Source: Gammaproteobacteria bacterium (GTDB lineage Bacteria > Pseudomonadota > Gammaproteobacteria > Ga0077536). From it: DNA of 64,000 nucleotides. Under the pieces are notes generated by a model, which saw only the letters and a program-made list of their open reading frames with translations, did not search any database and was not told the DNA's origin. The stretch lies in the NCBI GenBank assembly GCA_024234975.1, contig JACKNH010000004.1, positions 186,001 through 250,000 of the forward strand. Direction: 5' to 3'. A program made the position numbers and the translations under genes. Positions 31,137-39,595 of the stretch are shown here, one piece after another (position 1 is the first letter of the stretch; every line of letters starts with the position of its first letter).

Positions 31137-31264
31137 CGCGGTGGTCACGTCGGGCGGCGCATGCGGGCTCGTGGGTTCAGGCTGCTATCGTTATCGGCAA
31201 CGCAGCGCCCGGATTGCTCACGGCGACGCCTCGAAATCGATTATGCGCAGTTGCCACCGGCGAC

Positions 31265-34200
31265 TCAACGGCGCATGTCCAGCGTGAACGGGTAATTCGG
31301 ATTACGCGGCTCGTCTTCCACCACGACCGTGCCCGGCGTGTGGCCCATGCGGAAGAACCGGGCCAGTCGGCGGGCCTCGGCCTCGTAGGCATTGACCGGG
31401 AACGTCGAGTAGTTGCGGCCACCGGGATGGGCGACATGGTACTGGCAACCCCCCATGGACCGGTCCATCCAGCTGTCCACCAGGTCGAACGTCAGTGGCG
31501 CGTGCAGCGGTACGGTGGGATGCAGACAGGCCGCCGGCCACCATGCGCGGTAGCGCACGCCGGCGACAAATTCACCAACGTTGCCCGTGGGTTGCAGCGG
31601 AACCCGACGCCCGTTGCAGGCCAGTTCATGGCGGTCATCGACCAGACCCCGAACCTTCACCTGCAGCCGTTCCAGCGACGAATCCACATACCGCACGGTG
31701 CCGCCGGTCGTGCCTTCCTCGCCCAGCACGTGCCAGGGTTCCAGTGCCATGCGCAGTTCGACGTCAACATTCCGGGTGGCAAATTCGCCGACCTTGGGAA
31801 AGCGGAATTCGAAATGCGGCGCAAACCAGGAAGGGTCCAGCGGGTAACCGAAATCGGTCATTTCCGCGGCGACGTCGCTGAAATCATCCCAGACGAAATG
31901 CGGCAGCAGGAAGCGGTCATGCAGTTCGGTGCCCCACCGCTTCAGGCGGCGCGGCTCATACGGGTGCTGCCAGAAGCGCGAGATCAAGCCGCGCAACAGC
32001 AGCTGCTGGGCAAGACTCATCTTCGCGTGCGGCGGCATTTCGAATGCACGTAACTCCAGCAGGCCCAGTCGGCCGGTCGATGAATCCGGTGAGTAAAGCT
32101 TGTCAATACAAAATTCGGCGCGATGGGTATTGCCCGTCACGTCGATCAACAGATTGCGCAGCACGCGATCAACCTGCCACGGCGGCACTGACATGCCCGT
32201 GGCTGCCAGCCGCTTCAATTCCTTGAAGGCGATTTCCAGCTCATAGACGGCTTCGTCGCGACCTTCATCCACGCGCGGCGCCTGGCTGGTCGGCCCCAGG
32301 AACATGCCGGAGAACAGGTAGGACAGAGAGGGATGGTTATGCCAGTAGGAAATCATGCTGGCGAGCAGGTCTGGCCGACGCAGGAACGGCGAATCGCCCG
32401 GGGTCGCCCCGCCGAGAACGAAATGGTTGCCACCGCCGGTACCCGAATGACGTCCATCCAGCATGAATTTCTCGGTCGACAGCCGGCTCTCGTGCGCGGC
32501 GTCGTAGAGGAATGACGTCTGTTCGACCAGGTCGTCCCAGGAATCACTGGGTTGGACGTTGACTTCGATGACACCCGGGTCAGGCGTCACCCGCAGATGG
32601 ATCAGCCGTGGGTCGCGCGGCGGTTCGTAGCCTTCAAGAATCACCGGCAGGTCCACTGCGGCAGCGGTGTCTTCAATCGCCGCGGCCAGTTCAAGATAGG
32701 CCTCGGCGCTGTCCAGCGGCGGCATGAACACGTACAGCCGCCCGTCGCGCGGTTCAGCGCTGATTGCCGTTCGGGTCAGCCAGTGCGCGGATTCATGCGT
32801 ACCCGGAACACGCGTGGTGTCCGGCGGCAGCCGCCGGCGCCGGCGGGCGCGCGCATTGCCGTCCTCGCCCGCCGTGGCATACGGATCATCGCGGCGGGCC
32901 ATCCATTGCGCCCCTTCCTCGGTACGGCCATGCGGGAACAGTTGGCGAATGGCCTGGTAGGTGGGCAGCGGTGCACGCTGGACGGACATATCCAGCGGAT
33001 TCAGATAGGGAAAGTCCGTTTCCGAGACCCAGGGCTGGGAATCCAGGGGCAGGCGGTAGCCCAGCGGTGAATCGCCCGGCACCAGGTAGCAGCGTTCGTC
33101 GCGCAGGAACCAAGGGCCAGTGGCCCAGCGACCGCTGACATCCGGTTCATAGCGCAGCGGGAAAACGTAGCCGACCACCTTGTCCAGGCCCTGGTTGAAC
33201 ACCTTGCGCAGGCGGTCACGTTCCATCGGGTCGCTGAGGCGGGCGTCGAACGGATCGACGTTGATCGGCAGCCGGCGCTCGCGCCAGAGGTAGTACCAGA
33301 CGTCCTCGAACGCGGGAAACACGAAATCCTGTTGCAGACCCAGACGTTCAGCCAGGGTACGCAGGAAGGTCTGCGCCTCCACATCAGTGACGCCGTAATC
33401 CTGTGTTTCCCTGGCGAACAACGCCGGGTCGGACCAGATGGGTTCGCCGTCCCGTCGCCAGATCGCGTTCAGCGACCAGCGTGGCAGTTGTTCGCCCGGG
33501 TACCACTTGCCCTGGCCATAGTGCAGCAGCCCCTTGGGCGCGTAGTGATGCTTCAGCTTGTCCAGCAACGAACCGGCCAGCTGGCGCTTGCGTTCGCCCA
33601 GCGCGGTCGTATTCCATTCGGCGCCGTCGCGGTCATCAATGGAGACGAAGGTGGGTTCGCCACCCTGGGTCAGCCTGACGTCGTTGCGGCGCAGGTCGGC
33701 ATCGATGTGTTTGCCCAGCGCGTCGATCGCCACCCACTGTTCGTCGGTGTAAGGCTTGGTGACACGGGGGGCTTCCCAGACGCGGGTGACCTGCATGTGG
33801 TGGCTGAATTCCACCTCGCACTCGTCGACGGCGCCGGTAATCGGTGATGCCGAGGTCGGTTCAGGTGAACAAGCCAGCGGGATATGGCCTTCGCCGGCCA
33901 GCAGGCCGGACGTCGGGTCCAGCCCGACCCAGCCCGCGCCCGGCAGGTAGACCTCGCACCAGGCATGCAGATCGGTGAAGTCTTCGGTGGGCCCGGAAGG
34001 ACCGTCCAGCGCTTTGACATCCGGCGTGAGCTGGATGAGATAGCCGGACACGAAGCGTGCGGCGAGCCCGAGGTGACGAAATAATTGCACCAGCAGCCAG
34101 GCCGAATCACGGCAAGACCCCGACTTCTTTTCCAGCGTCTGTTCCGGTGTCTGGACGCCCGGTTCCATGCGGATCAGGTAAGCGATGTCCTGGTGGACGC

Positions 34201-34651
34201 GGCGGTTGATCTCCACCAGAAAATCTATCGTGCGGCACTTTTCTCGCGGTACTGCCGCAAGATAGCGCTCGAACAACGGCGTCAACGGCTGCTTGATAAG
34301 GTACGGGACGATTTCGTGCAGCTGATCCTGTGAATAGCTGAACGGGAATTCCTCCACCGCGGGTTCGAGGAAGAAATCGAATGGGTTGTAGACGGACATT
34401 TCCGCGACCAGATCGATCTCGACGCGGAATTCACGCGTCGGCTCCGGGAACACCAGCCGAGCCAGGTAGTTCGAGAGCGGGTCCTGCTGCCAGTTGATGA
34501 AATGGTCCGCCGGCGTGACCACCATTGAATAACCGAGAATGCGAGTCCGGCAATGTGGCGCCGGGCGCAGCCGGACGACCTGCGGGCTCAGTGTCACCAG
34601 CCGGTCGTACTTGTACTGGGTAACGTGATTGAGTGCGACATGGATGGACAC
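31265..34651 (-). CDS. Transglutaminase fused to DUF2126
   Basis: 1128 residues. The N-terminal bacterial transglutaminase region (1-100) leads to a core with Cys180 (KKSGSCRDSAW), His229 (TDLHAWCEVY) and Asp245 (GLDPTSG). From about residue 290 to the end is DUF2126, with conserved-looking blocks RLTQGGEPTFVSIDDRDG, KWYPGEQLPRWSLN, GRHSGTGGGNHFVLGG and RRLKRWGTELHDRFLLPHFV. The histidine- and glycine-rich GTGGGNHF block resembles glutamine-synthetase-type or amidoligase metal sites, but this is inference. The GTG start at 34651 has GGGAG ten bases upstream. It is probably the first gene of the four-gene block. Confidence 0.92.
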   Translation of the reverse strand: MSIHVALNHVTQYKYDRLVTLSPQVVRLRPAPHCRTRILGYSMVVTPADHFINWQQDPLSNYLARLVFPEPTREFRVEIDLVAEMSVYNPFDFFLEPAVEEFPFSYSQDQLHEIVPYLIKQPLTPLFERYLAAVPREKCRTIDFLVEINRRVHQDIAYLIRMEPGVQTPEQTLEKKSGSCRDSAWLLVQLFRHLGLAARFVSGYLIQLTPDVKALDGPSGPTEDFTDLHAWCEVYLPGAGWVGLDPTSGLLAGEGHIPLACSPEPTSASPITGAVDECEVEFSHHMQVTRVWEAPRVTKPYTDEQWVAIDALGKHIDADLRRNDVRLTQGGEPTFVSIDDRDGAEWNTTALGERKRQLAGSLLDKLKHHYAPKGLLHYGQGKWYPGEQLPRWSLNAIWRRDGEPIWSDPALFARETQDYGVTDVEAQTFLRTLAERLGLQQDFVFPAFEDVWYYLWRERRLPINVDPFDARLSDPMERDRLRKVFNQGLDKVVGYVFPLRYEPDVSGRWATGPWFLRDERCYLVPGDSPLGYRLPLDSQPWVSETDFPYLNPLDMSVQRAPLPTYQAIRQLFPHGRTEEGAQWMARRDDPYATAGEDGNARARRRRRLPPDTTRVPGTHESAHWLTRTAISAEPRDGRLYVFMPPLDSAEAYLELAAAIEDTAAAVDLPVILEGYEPPRDPRLIHLRVTPDPGVIEVNVQPSDSWDDLVEQTSFLYDAAHESRLSTEKFMLDGRHSGTGGGNHFVLGGATPGDSPFLRRPDLLASMISYWHNHPSLSYLFSGMFLGPTSQAPRVDEGRDEAVYELEIAFKELKRLAATGMSVPPWQVDRVLRNLLIDVTGNTHRAEFCIDKLYSPDSSTGRLGLLELRAFEMPPHAKMSLAQQLLLRGLISRFWQHPYEPRRLKRWGTELHDRFLLPHFVWDDFSDVAAEMTDFGYPLDPSWFAPHFEFRFPKVGEFATRNVDVELRMALEPWHVLGEEGTTGGTVRYVDSSLERLQVKVRGLVDDRHELACNGRRVPLQPTGNVGEFVAGVRYRAWWPAACLHPTVPLHAPLTFDLVDSWMDRSMGGCQYHVAHPGGRNYSTFPVNAYEAEARRLARFFRMGHTPGTVVVEDEPRNPNYPFTLDMRR

Positions 34652-34906
34652 GTGAACTACTCCCGGAATTCCCGAATTTATGGTGACTTTACCGAACTGT
34701 CGCGGTGCGGAATAGCCCGCGGAGAGTAATGGAAAGACTTATTTTCCCGCACTACCCAAACTGGTGCAGCCAGCCATGATTGCCGCGGCCGGCGCATGTG
34801 TTTTGGTGCAGGCGAACGGAGGTTGAATGGCCAGGTTGCCAGCGCATCACCACAGGTGCAGTGGCCAACGGCTGCGGCGAGCCGGCAGGCGGAATGACCG
34901 GACATC

Positions 34907-34982
34907 TGGCGCTCCCTAGGGGACTCGAACCCCTGTTTTCGCCGTGAGAGGGCGACGTCCTGGGCCACTAGACGAAGGGAGC
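34907..34982 (-). tRNA. tRNA-Glu (anticodon CTC)
   Basis: 76 bases including an encoded CCA (34909-34907). The acceptor GCTCCCT pairs with AGGGAGC, with discriminator G. The D arm follows TCGTCTAGTGG, the anticodon loop is CTCTCAC (anticodon CTC) on a GTCGCC/GGCG stem, and the T arm contains CAGGGGTTCGAGTCCCCT. It reads GAG codons. It stands alone in a gap; 34652-34906 downstream of it holds no other RNA or gene that I can see. Confidence 0.97.
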
Positions 34983-35047
34983 GGGGCGGACAGCAACTTC
35001 AAGATCGCGCCAATCACGATGGGGGTGGCTGACGGGTCAGGCGGTGT

Positions 35048-35053
35048 ATTATA
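35048..35053 (-). promoter_or_regulatory. -10 element of the tRNA-Glu promoter
   Basis: TATAAT on the minus strand about 65 bases before the mature tRNA 5' end, followed by a GC-rich discriminator (ACACCGCC) as expected for a stringently controlled stable-RNA promoter. The -35 region is weak. The complementary bases also give TATTAT on the plus strand towards pcnB. Confidence 0.55.
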
Positions 35054-35141
35054 CGGGTTTGCCGACGGACCGCGCACCAGGGTGTGCGATCACAACGCCA
35101 GTATGAAGTCCGCGACGCCTGTCTGAGGCCGCGCGGTCGAC

Positions 35142-36560
35142 GTGGCGCCGGGTCCTGCGGCCGTTAACGGACTTGCCACTGAACCGATGACCGAGATTTC
35201 AGCAAGCGCGGCTGGCAGCCAGACTCCGGCGCCGCACGCTCCGGACAAAGCTTTGCACGCAAAACCCCGAATCATTCCCCGCTCCGACCACCCGATTTCA
35301 CGCAAGGACATCTCCGAGCAGGCACTGAAGGTGCTCTACCGGCTGGACAAGGCGGGATATCAGGCCTACCTCGTCGGTGGGGGCGTCCGCGACCTGCTGC
35401 TGGGCAGGATGCCCAAGGATTTCGACGTCGCGACAGATGCGCTGCCGGAACAGGTGCGGGAACTGTTCCGCAATTGCCGCCTGATTGGCCGGCGGTTCCG
35501 CCTGGCGCATGTGCATTTCGGCCGCGACGTCATTGAAGTCGCGACCTTCCGCGCCTCCGGTACCGAGGAAGCCGAGGACCAGGATGCCCAACGGGTAGTG
35601 GAAAGCGGGCGTATCATTCGCGACAACGTCTACGGCCAACTCGATGACGACGTCTGGCGGCGCGATTTCACCGTCAATGCGTTGTACTACAACATCCGTG
35701 ATTTCTCGGTGGTGGATTACGTTGGCGGTACCGAAGACATCGCCGCCGGCCGCTTGCGTCTGATTGGCGATCCCGATACCCGGTTGCGGGAAGATCCGGT
35801 CCGCATGCTGCGCGCCGTCCGCTTTGCGGCCAAGCTCGGGTTCGAGATCGACCCGGCCACTGCGGCGCCGTTTGCCGAACTTGCGCCCTTGTTGGGCGAG
35901 ATATCCCCGGCACGGCTGTTCGACGAAGCGTTGAAACTGTTTCACGGTGGCGCGGCGCTGGCGACATTCGAGGCACTCGGCCATTACGGCCTGCTGCGCC
36001 AACTCTTTCCACAGACCGATGCCACCCTCGCCGACCCCGCAGCGGAAGTTGCACGGCGTATGCTGCCGTTGGCGATGGCCAACACCGATGAGCGCGTAGC
36101 CGCCGGCAAGCCGGTGAACCCGGCTTTCCTGCTGGCCGTGTTGTTATGGCAGCCAATGCGTACGCGCATGCAGACGTTGATCGAAGAAGGCGTGGCAGCT
36201 TATGACGCGGAACGGCAGGCGGCCGACGAAGTGATCGCAAGACAACTGGAACGGGTCGCCGTGCCGCGCCGATTCACCCAGATCAGCCGCGATATCTGGA
36301 GTATGCAGTCCCGCCTGGAGCGGCCCATGCGCCGCCATGTCCAGCGCATGGCATCGCATGAGAAATTCCGCGCGGCGTATGATTTCCTGTTGTTGCGCGC
36401 CGCGGCCGGCGATGACGTTGAAGACGCCGCCAATTGGTGGCGCGAATTCGAGCAGACTGATGATGACGGCCGGGCGGCACTGGTCGATCGGCTGGCGAAC
36501 AAACGCCGCGCCCCGCGACGGCGGCGGCGCAAGCCGGCAGGTGGCAGCGCGAACGCGTGA
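35142..36560 (+). CDS. pcnB: Poly(A) polymerase I
   Basis: 472 residues. The tRNA-nucleotidyltransferase fold is clear: YLVGGGVRDLLLGRMPKDFDVATDA gives the GGGVRD and DFD (metal aspartates) motifs, seen here as VGGGVRDLLLG and KDFDVATD. RRFRLAHVHFG, RRDFTVNALYYN and the RLREDPVRMLRAVRF region follow. ISRKDISEQALKVLYRL at the N-terminus and a basic C-terminal tail (KRRAPRRRRRKP) mark PcnB rather than Cca. It adds 3' poly(A) tails that target RNA for decay. The GTG at 35142 is the longest start; the ATG at 35187 is equally plausible. Confidence 0.95.
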   Translation: MAPGPAAVNGLATEPMTEISASAAGSQTPAPHAPDKALHAKPRIIPRSDHPISRKDISEQALKVLYRLDKAGYQAYLVGGGVRDLLLGRMPKDFDVATDALPEQVRELFRNCRLIGRRFRLAHVHFGRDVIEVATFRASGTEEAEDQDAQRVVESGRIIRDNVYGQLDDDVWRRDFTVNALYYNIRDFSVVDYVGGTEDIAAGRLRLIGDPDTRLREDPVRMLRAVRFAAKLGFEIDPATAAPFAELAPLLGEISPARLFDEALKLFHGGAALATFEALGHYGLLRQLFPQTDATLADPAAEVARRMLPLAMANTDERVAAGKPVNPAFLLAVLLWQPMRTRMQTLIEEGVAAYDAERQAADEVIARQLERVAVPRRFTQISRDIWSMQSRLERPMRRHVQRMASHEKFRAAYDFLLLRAAAGDDVEDAANWWREFEQTDDDGRAALVDRLANKRRAPRRRRRKPAGGSANA

Positions 36561-37090
36561 CCCGCGCCTTCATCGGTATCGGCAGCAACCTTGAATCCCC
36601 TGCCCACCAGGTGTTGAGGGCGGTGTCGGCGCTCGCCGCCATACCCGGCCTGCAATTGCTTGCGCGCTCCTCGCTGTATGCCAGCGCGGCGCTGGACCAC
36701 ACCGAACAACCCGATTACATCAACGCGGTGGCGCAGGTTCAATGGCAGGCCAGCGCGCAACAACTGCTGCTCGAACTCCAGCGACTGGAGAACGACTTCG
36801 GTCGCGTCAGAACGATTCGCTGGGGGCCGCGAATCATCGATCTGGATATCCTGCTGTTCGGCGATGAATCGATCACCTCAGAGGCTCTGACGGTGCCGCA
36901 CGCCGGTTTGGCCCAGCGCGCTTTCGTATTGTTGCCATTGGCGGAAATCGCACCGGAACTCGTTGTGCCGGGTCTGCCGCCCCTGGCAGCGATGATCGCG
37001 GATTGTCCGGCGCCCGCGGCTCAGCGCATTGTCGGCAGTCAGGCAGCTGCCAATGTGACCAGTACAACTCTTGCCCGGCCGGAGCCATGA
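36557..37090 (+). CDS. folK: 2-amino-4-hydroxy-6-hydroxymethyldihydropteridine pyrophosphokinase
   Basis: 177 residues. It transfers pyrophosphate from ATP to 6-hydroxymethyl-dihydropterin in folate synthesis. The N-terminal AFIGIGSNLESPAHQVLRAV and the family signature RWGPRIIDLDILLFGDE are present, with HAGLAQRAFVLLPLAEIAPEL after it. The GTG start overlaps the pcnB stop by four bases (GTGA). pcnB-folK-panBC is a conserved arrangement. Confidence 0.96.
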   Translation: MTRAFIGIGSNLESPAHQVLRAVSALAAIPGLQLLARSSLYASAALDHTEQPDYINAVAQVQWQASAQQLLLELQRLENDFGRVRTIRWGPRIIDLDILLFGDESITSEALTVPHAGLAQRAFVLLPLAEIAPELVVPGLPPLAAMIADCPAPAAQRIVGSQAAANVTSTTLARPEP

Positions 37091-37178
37091 CCTTGCAGCA
37101 GGACCATCGCAATCGTATGTTTGTTCGTCATAACCCGTCACAGGGCGATTGCGGAGCATCGCGACAGGGAGTGCCACT

Positions 37179-37835
37179 ATGACCGGAAGCGGCGAGGCCT
37201 GGCGGCCACGATTCATAGTCATTGAAGGACCTATCGGCGTCGGCAAATCCACGCTGGCGCGACGTCTGGCGCAGACCTACAAGAGCGATCTTGTTTTGCA
37301 GTCGCCCGAGCAGAATCCGTTTCTGGCACAGTTCTACAGCGATCCCGCGCGTTACGCGTTATCCAGCCAGTTGTCGTTCCTGTTTCAGCATGTGGAACAG
37401 ATCAAAGGTATCTCGCAGTCGGATCTGTTCCGGCCGGTGCACGTGGCCGATTACATGTTGCCGGTCGATCGGTTGTACGCCCAGGTGAACCTCGGTGCTG
37501 ATGAACTGCGCCTTTACGATTTGATTTATCACCAGTTGGTGCACAGTCTGCCGCGCCCCGATCTGGTCATTTATCTGCAGGCGCCGCCGGCGGTTCTCAT
37601 CAACCGGATCAATCGCCGCGGCATCAACTACGAACGCAATATCACGGCCGACTATCTCGAACGATTGAGCACGGCATACGTCGAATTCTTCCATCAATAT
37701 GCGGAGTCGCCACTGCTGATCGTCAACGCGGCCAAGATTGACTTGGCTTCGAATGATGCGGATTATGAACTGCTCATCGAGCATATCGGCCGCGGACTCA
37801 GTGGCCGCCATTACTTCAATCCGACAGGCAGATGA
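37179..37835 (+). CDS. Deoxynucleoside kinase
   Basis: 218 residues from the ATG at 37179, with AGGGA nine bases upstream. The P-loop is IEGPIGVGKSTLARRLAQ, the substrate-side motif is FRPVHVADYMLPVDRLYA and the LID region is RINRRGINYERNI. This is the dCK/dGK type that phosphorylates deoxynucleosides for salvage; specificity cannot be read safely. The stop overlaps panB by four bases (ATGA), which ties dNTP salvage to pantothenate synthesis in one transcript with folK upstream. Confidence 0.88.
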   Translation: MTGSGEAWRPRFIVIEGPIGVGKSTLARRLAQTYKSDLVLQSPEQNPFLAQFYSDPARYALSSQLSFLFQHVEQIKGISQSDLFRPVHVADYMLPVDRLYAQVNLGADELRLYDLIYHQLVHSLPRPDLVIYLQAPPAVLINRINRRGINYERNITADYLERLSTAYVEFFHQYAESPLLIVNAAKIDLASNDADYELLIEHIGRGLSGRHYFNPTGR

Positions 37836-38626
37836 AACGGCTGACCAGCAATCAATTGCAGGACTTCAAGGTACGCGGTGAGAAGATCGCGTGCGTTACC
37901 TGTTACGACGCCAGTTTTGCCCGGGTGATGGATGCTGCCGGTATGGATGTGTTGCTGGTGGGCGATTCGCTGGGCAACGTCCTGCATGGTGCGGAAACCA
38001 CGCTCGGGGTGACCATCGATGATATGGTTTACCACGCACGTTGGGTGAGCCGCGGTTCTACACGGGCACATGTCATGGTCGACATGCCGTTTCTCAGCTA
38101 TTCGAGCGATGCCGACGCCTGCCGCAATGCCGGTCGATTGCTGGGCGAGGGCGGCGCGCAGATGGTCAAAATCGAGGGCGGTGGCTGGGTCATCGACATC
38201 GTCGCCGGGTTGACCATGCGCGGGGTGCCGGTCTGCGCGCATCTCGGTCTGACGCCGCAGTTCATTCATCAGATTGGCGGCTACCGGGTGCAGGGGCGCG
38301 AGCCTGTGGTGGCGGAAGCCATGGTCAATGACGCCAGGGCACTGGCCGATGCCGGCGCGACCATGTTGGTGCTCGAGCAGGTACCGTCGGCGCTGGCAAA
38401 ACGCATCACCGACAGCATCGAGATTCCGGTGATTGGCATCGGCGCAGGCGTCGATTGTGACGGGCAGGTGCTGGTCATGCACGATCTGATAGGCGCGTCC
38501 GACCGTGTTCCAAAGATGGCGCGGGATTTCCTCGCAGACAACAGCAGTATCGCGGCCGCGGTCGGGGCCTACGTCGCGGCAGTGAAAGCCGGTACGTTCC
38601 CGGGTCCTGAAAATTCATTCGACTGA
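37832..38626 (+). CDS. panB: 3-methyl-2-oxobutanoate hydroxymethyltransferase
   Basis: 264 residues, usual length. The family markers are ACVTCYDASFARVMDAAGMDVLLVGDSLGN, here seen as TCYDASFA and VGDSLGNV, together with VDMPFLSY, VKIEGGGW and IGIGAGVDCDGQVLVMHD. The enzyme adds a one-carbon unit from methylene-tetrahydrofolate to ketoisovalerate, the first step to pantothenate. This makes the nearby folK a functional neighbour. Confidence 0.97.
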   Translation: MKRLTSNQLQDFKVRGEKIACVTCYDASFARVMDAAGMDVLLVGDSLGNVLHGAETTLGVTIDDMVYHARWVSRGSTRAHVMVDMPFLSYSSDADACRNAGRLLGEGGAQMVKIEGGGWVIDIVAGLTMRGVPVCAHLGLTPQFIHQIGGYRVQGREPVVAEAMVNDARALADAGATMLVLEQVPSALAKRITDSIEIPVIGIGAGVDCDGQVLVMHDLIGASDRVPKMARDFLADNSSIAAAVGAYVAAVKAGTFPGPENSFD

Positions 38627-38736
38627 TACCCGGCTGCACCCGTTCGACCGCCGCCGCAATCCCTGCCTCATGTCATAATCGGCCCGTACGCTGACAGCGT
38701 TGCCCGGCAATCCATATAGAAAAAGAAAATCTTCCG

Positions 38737-39588
38737 ATGGAAACCGTATTTGATCTGCAGCAGCTGCGCGAGAAGGTCCGTCAGTGGCGTCGTGAAGGTT
38801 TGACGATCGCCCTGGTCCCCACCATGGGCAACCTGCACGCCGGCCATATTTCGTTACTCGAGCGTGCGCGTGAAATCGCGGATCGCACAGTCGTCAGCAT
38901 TTTCGTCAATCCGATTCAGTTCGGACGCGGCGAGGACTACGAGCGTTACCCCAGTACGCTGGAGGCGGATAGTGAAAAGCTGTCGGCGGCGGGGCTGCAT
39001 TTGTTGTTTGCGCCCAATCTGGGCCAGCTATATCCGGGCGGGATGGAGGACGATACGCGGGTCACCGTACCGCAGCTGTCCAATATTCTGTGCGGCGCGT
39101 TCCGACCCGGGCATTTCTCCGGTGTCGCCACCGTTGTTACCAAGCTGTTCATCAACGTGGCGCCGGACAAAGCCTTGTTCGGGGAAAAGGATTACCAGCA
39201 GCTGCTCGTGATCCGGCGGTTGACCGCCGACCTGTGTTTCCCGATAGAGATTATCGGCATGCCCATCATCCGCGAGGCCGACGGGTTGGCGATGAGTTCC
39301 CGTAATGGCTACCTCAGTGAAGAAGAGCGCTCACGTGCGCCGCTTATCAACCAGTCGCTACGGAGTGCAGCCGAAGCCTTGAAGGCCGGTGGCGCGATCA
39401 CTGATATCGAACGCGAACATACCGACAAGCTGGCGGCAGCCGGGTTTCGACCTGAGTATTTCAGCATCCGCCGGTTGGACGACCTGGCGTTACCCGGGCC
39501 GGCGGACAAGCGGTTCGCGATACTGGTCGCGGCGTGGCTGGGTTCGGCACGCCTGATCGACAACATCCACGTGGACCTGGGCGGATGA
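38737..39588 (+). CDS. panC: Pantothenate synthetase
   Basis: 283 residues. It joins pantoate and beta-alanine using ATP. The HIGH-like motif is PTMGNLHAGHISLLERA, and FVNPIQFGRGEDYERYP, FGEKDYQQL and SSRNGYLSEEER follow. The gap of 110 bases after panB is larger than elsewhere in the run and contains CATAAT at about 38689, so an internal promoter is possible. panD, for beta-alanine supply, is not in the window. Confidence 0.97.
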   Translation: METVFDLQQLREKVRQWRREGLTIALVPTMGNLHAGHISLLERAREIADRTVVSIFVNPIQFGRGEDYERYPSTLEADSEKLSAAGLHLLFAPNLGQLYPGGMEDDTRVTVPQLSNILCGAFRPGHFSGVATVVTKLFINVAPDKALFGEKDYQQLLVIRRLTADLCFPIEIIGMPIIREADGLAMSSRNGYLSEEERSRAPLINQSLRSAAEALKAGGAITDIEREHTDKLAAAGFRPEYFSIRRLDDLALPGPADKRFAILVAAWLGSARLIDNIHVDLGG

Positions 39589-39595
39589 GGCAAGC

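Noticed and set aside
26463..31267. The 11-mer CCGGCGACTCA at 26463 and 31257, with a near copy at 46559
   Set aside because: One copy includes a stop codon, the flanks differ, and two exact 11-mers can arise by chance in GC-rich DNA.
34678..34968. A 96-codon open frame on the minus strand
   Set aside because: It runs through the tRNA-Glu gene, has no recognisable domain and no ribosome binding site.
34907..34982. tRNA gene as an integration site
   Set aside because: No integrase is nearby and no direct repeat of the tRNA 3' end was noticed in the adjacent genes.
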